Positions 9,823 through 15,108 of a DNA stretch of 15,108 nucleotides are shown piece by piece (positions within the stretch are counted from its first letter, which is position 1; the number at the start of each line of letters is the position of its first letter). Both the position numbers and the translations under genes were made by a program. The notes under the pieces are model-generated. The model made no database searches. It saw nothing but the letters and a program-made list of their open reading frames with translations, and was not told the origin of the DNA. The stretch comes from Pseudomonadota bacterium (GTDB taxonomy: Bacteria; Pseudomonadota; Alphaproteobacteria; Caulobacterales; Caulobacteraceae): assembly GCA_023390245.1 (NCBI GenBank), contig JAEWDF010000116.1, forward strand, positions 1 through 15,108, given 5' to 3'.

Positions 9823-10212
9823 TTACTTGATCTGGACCTTGGCGCCGGCTTCCTCGAGCTTCTTCTTCAGCTCTTCGGCGGCCTGCTTGGAGACGTTCTC
9901 GACGACGTTCTGCGGAGCGCCTTCGACCAGGTCCTTGGCTTCCTTCAGGCCCAGGTCGGTGCGGACGCCGCGGACTTCCTTGATGACGTTGATCTTCTTG
10001 TCGCCGCCGTCGACCAGGACGACGGTGAACTCGGTTTGCTCTTCAGCAGCCGCACCGGCGTCACCGCCGGCGGCGCCGCCGGCCGGCATGGCCATGGCGA
10101 CCGGAGCGGCGGCGGAAACGCCCCACTTTTCTTCCAGCAGCTTGGAGAGTTCAGCGGCTTCCAGGACGGTAAGCGCGGACAGGTCTTCGACGATCTTGGC
10201 GAGGTCGGCCAT
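9823..10212 (-). CDS. rplL: 50S ribosomal protein L7/L12
   Basis: Stalk protein of the large ribosomal subunit, 129 aa, which recruits and activates translation GTPases. The N-terminal dimerisation and L10-binding helices cover about 1-33 (MADLAKIVEDLSALTVLEAA). A flexible Ala/Gly hinge follows (about 34-57). The globular C-terminal domain (58-129) starts EQTEFTVVLVDGG and carries the conserved KKINVIKEVR and GLKEAKDLVEGAP segments that contact elongation factors. Length and layout are normal. AAGGA stands about 10 nt before the ATG. It follows rplJ with a 62-bp gap and is followed by a strong terminator instead of rpoB. Confidence 0.98.
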   Translation of the reverse strand: MADLAKIVEDLSALTVLEAAELSKLLEEKWGVSAAAPVAMAMPAGGAAGGDAGAAAEEQTEFTVVLVDGGDKKINVIKEVRGVRTDLGLKEAKDLVEGAPQNVVENVSKQAAEELKKKLEEAGAKVQIK

Positions 10213-10274
10213 TGTCAGTTTTCCTTCGGAGGATGAGGTTCAGAGAGGGATGCAGAGATGAAAGTCGGGGCCGC

Positions 10275-10790
10275 TTACGCGGCTTCCTTGGTGGCGTAGG
10301 CGTTGAACACCCGGGCCAGCTGACCGGCGGGCGCTTGCAGCACGCCGGCGATCTTGGTCGCCGGAGCGTTGAGCAGGCCGATGAGCGAGGCGCGGACTTC
10401 GTCCAGGGTGGGCAGCTTCGAGAGAGCCTCGACGCCCTTCTGGTCGACGACGGTTTCGCCCATGAAGCCGCCGACGATCTTGAAGCGATCATTGGCCTTG
10501 GCGAACTCCGTGGCGACCTTGGCGGCCGTACCGGGGTTCTCGGCGTAGGCGATGCCCACCGGGCCCTTGAACAGGGGGTGGTAGTCGCTGCCTTCCGCGG
10601 CTTCGAGCGCCTTCAGCGCCAGGCGGTTCTTGACCACCTTGAACGCGCCGCCTTCCTTGCGGAGGCGGCCACGCAGGTCTTCCATTTCCGCAACGGTCAG
10701 ACCCAGGTTGTGGGTCACGACCACGCTGCCGGCGCCGGCGAACACGCCCTTGAGCGATTCGATCGACTCGGCCTTTTGTGCGCGATCCAT
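10275..10790 (-). CDS. rplJ: 50S ribosomal protein L10
   Basis: Base of the ribosomal stalk, 171 aa; it binds 23S rRNA and the L7/L12 dimers. The sequence starts MDRAQKAESIESLKGVFAGA and contains the family segments VTHNLGLTVAEMEDLRGRLR, FKVVKNRLALKAL and FKGPVGIAYAE. It ends in the alanine-rich helix (LARVFNAYATKEAA) that carries L7/L12. The frame is open upstream into the leader, but ATG 10790 is chosen because homology starts there and GGAG stands 6 nt before it. rplL follows in the same unit. The normal upstream neighbour rplA is instead about 4 kb away behind its own terminator. Confidence 0.97.
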   Translation of the reverse strand: MDRAQKAESIESLKGVFAGAGSVVVTHNLGLTVAEMEDLRGRLRKEGGAFKVVKNRLALKALEAAEGSDYHPLFKGPVGIAYAENPGTAAKVATEFAKANDRFKIVGGFMGETVVDQKGVEALSKLPTLDEVRASLIGLLNAPATKIAGVLQAPAGQLARVFNAYATKEAA

Positions 10791-10880
10791 TGCGGTCTCC
10801 AGTTCGATTTCGCCGTCGGGCGAATTCCCGACGACGTTTGACCCAGCCCCTCGCGTCGCCGCGAGACGATGGATCGGTCG
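10791..10880 (-). promoter_or_regulatory. rplJ leader with two hairpins (candidate L10 autoregulation site)
   Basis: On the minus strand upstream of rplJ are two perfect hairpins. The distal one is CTCGCG (10865-10860) with CGCGAG (10855-10850) and a GCGA tetraloop of GNRA type. The proximal one is CGTCGGG (10833-10827) with CCCGACG (10820-10814) and a 6-nt loop. In many bacteria the L10-L12 complex binds such a leader and represses rplJL translation; that this leader does so is an inference. No convincing promoter was found: a TTGACG on this strand (10969-10964) lacks a recognisable -10. Confidence 0.4.
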
Positions 10881-10963
10881 TATTGTCCGAAGGAAGCGAC
10901 TGACGGCGTCCGTCCCGGAATGCGGGCCGACGGCTGCCAGTTTGCGTCCCCATCTCCCCACGG

Positions 10964-10983
10964 CGTCAAAGGGCTCTTTGACG
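10964..10983. promoter_or_regulatory. CGTCAAAG inverted repeat in the rplJ/GST divergent region
   Basis: CGTCAAAG (10964-10971) and CTTTGACG (10976-10983) form a perfect 8-bp inverted repeat with a 4-nt spacer. A third CGTCAAAG lies at 11030-11037. Each half contains a TTGACG, the usual -35 hexamer, pointing in opposite directions, so the palindrome could be paired divergent -35 elements for rplJ and the GST gene or a regulator site. The 312-bp gap (10791-11102) otherwise holds only the rplJ leader and the GST ribosome binding site. Confidence 0.35.
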
Positions 10984-11102
10984 GTTACGGCATGGGTGGC
11001 CCCCACGCCCCGAAGTTCTCGGACAGGACCGTCAAAGGCGAACCTTCGACGGGAAGCGGCGCTCATACAGGGACCATCCCCGGAAATCAAGGAGCACGCC
11101 GC

Positions 11103-11810
11103 ATGGCCTATGAACTCTATTACTGGCCGACGATCCAGGGACGCGGCGAATTCGTCCGCCTGGCGCTGGAAGCGGCCGGCGCCGACTATGTCGACGTGTC
11201 GCGCCGGGACGGCGGCGAAGCCATGACCCGGCTGATGAAGGACGCCGCGACGCCGCCCTTCGCCCCGCCGTTCCTGAAGCTGGGCGACCGCGTCGTGGGC
11301 CAGACCGCCGCCATCCTGGCCTGGATCGGGCCGCAACTGGGCCTGGCGCCGGACGGCGACAGCGACCGCGCCTGGCTGAACCAGGTCCAGCTCACCTTCG
11401 CCGACCTGGTCGCCGAGGCGCACGACACCCACCATCCCGTCGACCTGATGGCCTATTACGATGACCAGAAGCCCGAGGCCGCCCGTCGCGCCCGGGGCTT
11501 CCGCGAGCACCGCATCCGAAAGTTCCTGACCTGGGCCGAACGGGTGCTGGACCGCAATCCGGCCGGCGCCGGCTGGCTGGTCGGCGACCGCCCGACCTAT
11601 GCCGACCTGTCGCTGTTCCAGGGGGTCGAGGGCCTGCGCTACGCCTTCCCCAGGGCGGCCGGGCGCGTGTTGTCGGACACGCCCGGCGTCGTCGCCGTCC
11701 ACGACCGCGTCGCCGCCCTGCCCCGCGTCCGGGCCTATCTGGCCAGCGATCGCCGCATATCCTTCAACGAAGACGGCGTATTCCGCCGCTATCCGGAGCT
11801 GGACGGCTAA
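11103..11810 (+). CDS. glutathione S-transferase-like protein
   Basis: Cytosolic GST-fold protein, 235 aa. The N-terminal thioredoxin-like domain (1-80) starts AYELYYWPTIQGRGEFVRLA, with a Tyr near position 6-7 as in the Sigma/Mu/Alpha-type enzymes. GQTAAILAWI (66-75) matches the Q-S/T glutathione-binding signature. The all-helical domain runs from about 90 to 215, and RPTYADLSLFQ (163-173) carries the N-capping box with T165 and D168. The likely reaction is glutathione conjugation or a related thiol transfer; the substrate is unknown. ATG 11103 has a perfect AAGGAG 8 nt upstream, which decides the start over the longer open frame. It diverges from rplJ and converges on the NUDIX gene with only 3 bp between their stops. 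Confidence 0.88.
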   Translation: MAYELYYWPTIQGRGEFVRLALEAAGADYVDVSRRDGGEAMTRLMKDAATPPFAPPFLKLGDRVVGQTAAILAWIGPQLGLAPDGDSDRAWLNQVQLTFADLVAEAHDTHHPVDLMAYYDDQKPEAARRARGFREHRIRKFLTWAERVLDRNPAGAGWLVGDRPTYADLSLFQGVEGLRYAFPRAAGRVLSDTPGVVAVHDRVAALPRVRAYLASDRRISFNEDGVFRRYPELDG

Positions 11811-11813
11811 GGC

Positions 11814-12263
11814 TCAGTCGGCCAGCGGCGTCGCGGCGAAGTCGCGGATCAGGGCGGCCAGGTCGGGTTCATGCACCGCCTCGGCCGCCTCGGCCGGCGT
11901 CATCCAGCGGCGTTCGCGCTGGTGCGCCTCGGGCCAGTCGCCCAGCTGCACCAGCACCTCCAGCGGATAGACCGAGACGACGCACAGCCGCGTGCTGTCG
12001 TCCTTCAGCCGCTTGGCGTAGCGGAACGCCCCCAGCGAGCGGGTCTCGACGGGCCCCTTGACCCCCGCCTCCTCCAGCGCCTCCTGGGCGGCGGCCTCCG
12101 GATCGGTCTTGCCCGCCATGCGCCCGCCCTTGGGGATGACCCAGCGCCGCGTCTCGCGCGAGGTGATCATCAGGATGCGGCGCTCGCCGTCCTCGCGCCG
12201 CCAGGGCAGGGCCGCGACCTGGCGCGTCTCCGACCGCGCGGTGCGCTTGGCGCCGGCCGTCAC
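11814..12263 (-). CDS. NUDIX hydrolase, coupled to phosphate transport genes
   Basis: Predicted nucleoside-diphosphate-X pyrophosphohydrolase, 149 aa. The NUDIX box spans G46-V68: GGRMAGKTDP then EAAAQEALEEAGV. The metal-binding glutamates E61, E64 and E65 are present. Two consensus positions differ (Lys for the first Glu, Gln for Arg), which is common in the subgroup resembling diphosphoinositol or diadenosine polyphosphate hydrolases. WVIPKGGRM just before the box supports that subgroup. The start is GTG at 12263; the sequence GTGA makes it overlap the TGA of the Pit gene by 4 bp, so it is probably translated by coupling. Being third in a phosphate-uptake operon suggests a phosphorylated signal or polyphosphate-type substrate, but this is inference. 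A general house-cleaning role is the alternative. Confidence 0.9.
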   Translation of the reverse strand: MTAGAKRTARSETRQVAALPWRREDGERRILMITSRETRRWVIPKGGRMAGKTDPEAAAQEALEEAGVKGPVETRSLGAFRYAKRLKDDSTRLCVVSVYPLEVLVQLGDWPEAHQRERRWMTPAEAAEAVHEPDLAALIRDFAATPLAD

Positions 12264-13261
12264 GTCAGGAACAGTCCGCCGACGAAATAGAAGATCGCGG
12301 CGATCGCCGCCGCCGCCGGCATGGTGATGAACCAGGCGGTGACGATGCTGCGCGCCACGTTCCAGCGCACGGCCGAGACGCGCTTGGCCGCCCCCACGCC
12401 GACGATGGCGCCGGTGATGGTGTGGGTGGTCGAGACCGGGATCCCCAGGGCGTTGGCCATGAACAGGGTGATGGCGCCGCCCGTCTCGGCGCAGAAGCCC
12501 TGCTGGGGCGTCAGGCGGGTGATGCGCGATCCCATGGTGTGCACAATGCGCCAGCCGCCGAACAGGGTCCCCAGCGCGATCGCCGCCTGGCAGACGATCA
12601 CCACCCAGAAGGGCACGTGGAACCCCCCGTCCAGCAGGCCGCGCGAATAGAGCAGCACGGCGATGATCCCCATGGTCTTCTGCGCGTCATTGCCCCCGTG
12701 GCCCAGCGAATAGGCCGAGGCCGACAGGAACTGCAGGCCCCGGAACACGCGGTCTCCCAGGGCGGGGCTGGCGCGGACGAACAGCCAGGAGACGATCAGC
12801 ACCAGCAGCAGCGCCAGGCCGAACCCCACGGCCGGCGACAGGAAGATGGCCGCCACCGTCTTGGTCACGCCGCCGACGACGATCACGCCGGCCCCCGCCT
12901 TGGCCACGCCCGCCCCCAGCAGACCGCCGACCAGGGCGTGCGAGCTGGAGGACGGTATCCCCGCCAGCCAGGTGATCACGTTCCACAGGATCGCGCCCAT
13001 CAGCGCCCCGAAGATCACCTGGTCCGAGATGATCGCCGGATCGATGATGCCCCGGCCGATGGTGTCGGCCACGTGCAGGCCGAAGAACAGGAAGGCGATG
13101 AAGTTGAAGAAGGCGGCCCAGCCGACCGCGAAGATCGGCGGCAGAACCCGCGTCGCCACGATGGTGGCGATGGAGTTGGCGGCGTCGTGCAGGCCGTTCA
13201 GGAAGTCGAACAGCACCGCCACGCCAACCAGGAAGGCCAGGATCAGGAGCGCGTGATCCAT
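12260..13261 (-). CDS. pit: inorganic phosphate transporter, Pit family
   Basis: Low-affinity, cation- or metal-phosphate-coupled inner-membrane phosphate transporter, 333 aa, about the size of the short alphaproteobacterial Pit proteins such as that of Sinorhizobium meliloti. The internal duplication typical of the family is visible: FLNGLHDAANS (20-30) matches SLGHGGNDAQK (185-195), and GIPSSSSHAL (101-110) matches GIPVSTTHTI (273-282). Hydrophobic stretches near 4-20, 42-62, 83-100, 112-130, 135-162, 195-207, 217-236, 262-272, 280-292 and 303-330 fit about ten membrane segments. The frame is open 28 codons further upstream into the accessory gene, but ATG 13261, four bases after that gene's stop, gives the family N-terminus (MDHALLILAF). 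It lies between the accessory gene and the NUDIX gene. Confidence 0.95.
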   Translation of the reverse strand: MDHALLILAFLVGVAVLFDFLNGLHDAANSIATIVATRVLPPIFAVGWAAFFNFIAFLFFGLHVADTIGRGIIDPAIISDQVIFGALMGAILWNVITWLAGIPSSSSHALVGGLLGAGVAKAGAGVIVVGGVTKTVAAIFLSPAVGFGLALLLVLIVSWLFVRASPALGDRVFRGLQFLSASAYSLGHGGNDAQKTMGIIAVLLYSRGLLDGGFHVPFWVVIVCQAAIALGTLFGGWRIVHTMGSRITRLTPQQGFCAETGGAITLFMANALGIPVSTTHTITGAIVGVGAAKRVSAVRWNVARSIVTAWFITMPAAAAIAAIFYFVGGLFLT

Positions 13262-13265
13262 CGGC

Positions 13266-13910
13266 TTACAGATGCTCGACCAGCACGCCGTTGATGCGGT
13301 TCGCCACGTCCTCGAACCGGTCCACCACCTTCTCCAGGTGATCATAGATCTCGGCGCCGATGATGAAGGCCATGGCGTCGCCGTCGCGATGCTTCTCGTA
13401 CAGCGCCTTCATGCCCTCGTCGTAGAGGGTGTCGCTCTCGGTCTCCAGCTCGGCGATCTGCTCGGTCAGGGCGTTCAGCCGGTCGTGGTTCTTGCGCATG
13501 GCCGGCAGCAGGGACACGGCCTCGACCGTGCGGGCCGCGCACTTCACGGCGATGTCGCCCAGGTCGCGCATCTTCGGCTCGAAGACGCGCTGCTCGTACA
13601 GGCCGATGGACTTGGCCGTCTTCTGCATCTGGTCGATGGCGTCATCCAGCGAGTTGGTCAGGCCCCGGATGTCGGAGCGGTCGAAGGGAGTGATGAAGCT
13701 GCGGCGCACGGCGAACAGCACCTCGCGCGCCACGTCGTCGGCCTCGTGCTCATGGTCGATGATGGCCTGGCGCCAGCGTTCGGTCTCCTCGCCGCCGTCC
13801 AGCATCCTGCGCAGGGCGTCCGCGCCCTTGGTCAGGGTCGCCGCGTGGGCGTCGAACAGGCGGAAGAAGTTGTCTTCCTTGGGCAGCAGGGCCTGGAACC
13901 AGCTCAGCAC
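13266..13910 (-). CDS. PhoU-like Pit accessory protein (DUF47 family)
   Basis: All-helical cytoplasmic protein of the DUF47/PhoU-like family, 214 aa, partner of Pit transporters; the S. meliloti orfA-pit pair is the known precedent. It starts MLSWFQALLPKEDNFFRLFD. The family features follow: IIDHEHEADDVAREVLFAVR (50-69), FITPFDRSDIRGLTNSLDDA (72-91) and, near the end, HLEKVVDRFEDVANRINGVL. The acidic E/D-x-x-x-D repeats are the presumed metal-binding positions of PhoU-like folds. Translation begins at GTG 13910, with GAGG about 7 nt before it. It is the first gene of the accessory-Pit-NUDIX operon, with only 4 nt to the Pit start. Its role is thought to be regulation of Pit activity. Confidence 0.93.
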   Translation of the reverse strand: MLSWFQALLPKEDNFFRLFDAHAATLTKGADALRRMLDGGEETERWRQAIIDHEHEADDVAREVLFAVRRSFITPFDRSDIRGLTNSLDDAIDQMQKTAKSIGLYEQRVFEPKMRDLGDIAVKCAARTVEAVSLLPAMRKNHDRLNALTEQIAELETESDTLYDEGMKALYEKHRDGDAMAFIIGAEIYDHLEKVVDRFEDVANRINGVLVEHL

Positions 13911-14050
13911 GGCGAACCTCGATCAGCGATGGTTGGGTCTGTCAGCGCCCTGAAGGTTTCGGCCGCCGCGGTCAACCCCGAACGACGCCTTGCGTGGGCG
14001 ACATCCCCGCCACACCTGTTGGCCATTGGCAACCAATGGAGACCTCTTCC
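13911..14050. promoter_or_regulatory. divergent control region: phosphate operon / oxidoreductase
   Basis: This 140-bp gap serves the minus-strand phosphate operon and the plus-strand oxidoreductase. On the minus strand TTGACC (13975-13970) could be a -35 for the operon; no good -10 is recognised. A sequence at 13939-13956, CTGTCAG, four bases, then CTGAAGG, has the spacing of a PhoB box. The first half matches CTGTCAT at 6 of 7 positions, but the second at only 3 of 7. PhoB control of orfA-pit is known in S. meliloti; here it is only a possibility. Confidence 0.25.
14023..14039. promoter_or_regulatory. CCATTGG/CCAATGG palindrome at the ribosome binding site of the oxidoreductase gene
   Basis: CCATTGG (14023-14029) and CCAATGG (14033-14039) form a perfect 7-bp inverted repeat around CAA. 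The right arm ends inside the GGAGA ribosome binding site (14038-14042) of the gene starting at 14051. It could be a repressor operator, or an mRNA hairpin that partly hides the ribosome binding site. Either use is an inference from position. Confidence 0.35.
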
Positions 14051-14659
14051 ATGAAAGTCGCGGTTCTCGGCGCCAGCGGACGCGCCGGTTCGGAAATCAC
14101 CCGCGAACTGGCCCGCCGCGGCCATGCGGTCACGGCCATCGCCCGCAAGCCGGAGGCGATCCCGGCCGCCGAGGGCGTGACGGCCGTGAAGGGCGACGCT
14201 TCGGACCCCGCCGCCCTGGCGGCGCTGATCCGGGGCTCCGACGCGGTGATCAGCGCCCTGCACTTCGACGTGCCGGCCGAAACCCTGCTGGACGCGCTGA
14301 AGACGGCGGACGTGCCGCGCCTGCTGGTCACCGGCGGCGCCGCCAGCCTGGAGGTCGCGCCGGGCGTCCTGCTGTTCGACACGCCGGACTTCCCCGCCGA
14401 ATGGAAACCGATCGCCAGGGGCGGCCTCGACTTCCTGAAGACCCTGCGCGGCGAGACGCGGATCGACTGGACCTTCTTCTCCCCCGCCGCCTTCATCGAG
14501 GAGGGGCCGCGCCTGGGCCGCTATCGCACCGGCGGCGACCAGCTGGTCGTCGACGGGAACGGCGACAGCAGGATCAGCTTCGCCGACTACGCCATCGCCA
14601 TGGTCGACGAACTGGAGCAGCACAACCATAGCCGCGCCCGCTTCACCGCGGCCTACTGA
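14051..14659 (+). CDS. NAD(P)-binding Rossmann-fold protein (NADH-flavin reductase-like)
   Basis: Predicted atypical short-chain dehydrogenase of the NAD(P)H-binding group often annotated as putative NADH-flavin reductase (YwnB-like), 202 aa. The nucleotide-binding loop VLGASGRAGSEI (5-16) carries the G-x-x-G-x-x-G pattern. KGDASDPAALAALI (50-63) is the usual segment contacting the adenine, and ALHFDVPAETLLDALKTA continues the Rossmann core. VTGGAASLEVAPG follows. It has no signal peptide. GGAGA stands 8 nt before ATG 14051, which decides the start over an open frame 57 bp longer. The true reaction is not determined by sequence; a quinone- or flavin-related redox role or a regulatory NADP sensor are both possible. 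It is followed directly by a bidirectional terminator shared with rplA. Confidence 0.85.
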   Translation: MKVAVLGASGRAGSEITRELARRGHAVTAIARKPEAIPAAEGVTAVKGDASDPAALAALIRGSDAVISALHFDVPAETLLDALKTADVPRLLVTGGAASLEVAPGVLLFDTPDFPAEWKPIARGGLDFLKTLRGETRIDWTFFSPAAFIEEGPRLGRYRTGGDQLVVDGNGDSRISFADYAIAMVDELEQHNHSRARFTAAY

Positions 14660-14664
14660 CAAGG

Positions 14665-14694
14665 AAAAACGGCGGGGATCGCTCCCCGCCGTTT
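14665..14694 (-). terminator. rplA terminator, probably bidirectional
   Basis: AAACGGCGGGGA (14667-14678) and TCCCCGCCGTTT (14683-14694) form a perfect 12-bp stem. On the minus strand the loop is GCGA, a GNRA tetraloop, and the stem runs into TTTTT (14669-14665), a good terminator for rplA. On the plus strand the tail is less pure (TTTCAGTCTTCTTT) but could end the oxidoreductase transcript, whose stop is only 7 nt upstream. Confidence 0.85.
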
Positions 14695-14705
14695 CAGTCT
14701 TCTTT

Positions 14706-14758
14706 GGCCTGTCGCGCTTCGCGCGGCTTGAGGCCGGAGCCCCATCGCGCTTGGCGCG
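14706..14758 (-). repeat. two similar GC hairpins in the rplA 3' region
   Basis: Between the rplA stop and its terminator are CGCGC-TTC-GCGCG (14713-14725) and CGCGC-TTG-GCGCG (14746-14758). The first is enclosed by a second pair, GGCCT (14706-14710) with AGGCC (14731-14735). These may stabilise the 3' end of the rplA transcript or be remnants of a small palindromic repeat. No function can be assigned. Confidence 0.4.
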
Positions 14759-14764
14759 GGTCGA

Positions 14765-15108
14765 TCAGGCGCCCAGCGAGGCCGGGTCGACCTTGAAGCC
14801 CGGGCCCATCGTCGACGACAGGCTGATGCGCTTCACATAGGCGCCCTTGGCGCCCGACGGCTTGGCGCGGTTCAGGGCGTCGACGAACGCCTTGACGTTG
14901 GCTTCCAGCGCGTCCTGCGTGAACGAGGCCTTGCCGATGCCGCCGTGCACGATGCCGGCCTTTTCGACGCGGAACTCGACCGCGCCGCCCTTGGCGTCCT
15001 TGACGGCCTGGGCGACGTTCGGGGTCACGGTGCCGACCTTCGGGTTCGGCATCAGGCCGCGCGGGCCCAGCACCTTACCCAGACGGCCGACCAGGGCCAT
15101 CATGTCCG
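14765..15108 (-). CDS. rplA: 50S ribosomal protein L1, C-terminal half (5' end outside window)
   Basis: Part of the ribosomal L1 stalk, which helps release deacylated tRNA, and in many bacteria a translational repressor of its own operon. The last 114 codons are present, entering from the right edge at DMMALVGRLGKVLGPRGLMP and including NPKVGTVTPNVAQAVKDAKG, HGGIGKASF and KGAYVKRISLSSTMGPGFKV, ending at TGA 14767-14765. A full L1 is about 230 residues, so the N-terminal half lies outside. The ATG at 15103 is internal, not the start. rplK should precede it outside the window. In this window rplA is not followed by rplJ but by a terminator and unrelated genes. Confidence 0.97.
   Translation of the reverse strand, partial: DMMALVGRLGKVLGPRGLMPNPKVGTVTPNVAQAVKDAKGGAVEFRVEKAGIVHGGIGKASFTQDALEANVKAFVDALNRAKPSGAKGAYVKRISLSSTMGPGFKVDPASLGA

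Noticed and set aside
12422..13294. Plus-strand open frames opposite pit and the DUF47 gene (also 13272-14054)
   Set aside because: They are antisense to strongly supported family members; their composition is typical of shadow frames.

Overview
The window comes from a high-GC alphaproteobacterium. The RpoB, L10, L7/L12 and L1 proteins, the orfA-pit type phosphate operon and the CCTCCCC/GGGGAGG intergenic hairpin repeats point to Caulobacterales, most likely Brevundimonas or a close relative. The genus is an inference from recognition, not from a search.

The backbone is the universally conserved rplA - rplJ - rplL - rpoB series, all on the minus strand. Here it is split into three pieces. 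From right to left these are the C-terminal half of rplA (14765-15108, running off the right edge), rplJ-rplL (10790-9823), and the first 930 codons of rpoB (2791-1, running off the left edge). Strong hairpin-plus-U-tract terminators lie just after rplL and just after rplA. L1, L10-L7/L12 and RNA polymerase beta are therefore probably separate transcription units here.

The rpoB/rplL gap (about 7 kb) holds only plus-strand genes, converging on rplL and diverging from rpoB. They encode an FKBP-type prolyl isomerase lipoprotein, a small helix-turn-helix protein, two tandem paralogous M61 peptidases with PDZ domains, and a secreted PHB-depolymerase/feruloyl-esterase-like hydrolase. All except the helix-turn-helix protein carry export signals, so this is an envelope/periplasm block. 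Each M61 gene is followed directly after its stop codon by a copy of the same ~125-bp structured repeat. One hairpin differs between the copies by a compensatory base-pair change.

The rplJ/rplA gap (about 4 kb) holds a plus-strand glutathione S-transferase-like gene, a minus-strand phosphate operon and a plus-strand NAD(P)-binding oxidoreductase-like gene. The operon is PhoU-like accessory protein - Pit transporter - NUDIX hydrolase, with a 4-nt gap and then a 4-bp GTGA overlap, so the NUDIX enzyme is probably translationally coupled to phosphate uptake.

Regulatory candidates include a CATTGCAC repeat array with a perfect 9-bp inverted repeat between the helix-turn-helix gene and the first M61 gene, two hairpins in the rplJ leader, a CGTCAAAG inverted repeat in the rplJ/GST divergent region, and a CCATTGG palindrome touching the ribosome binding site of the oxidoreductase gene. 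I see no tRNA, rRNA, CRISPR array, transposase or prophage. Nothing here is clearly a wholly new system. The most unusual features are the dissected ribosomal/RNA polymerase cluster, the paired M61-repeat units and the CATTGCAC array.
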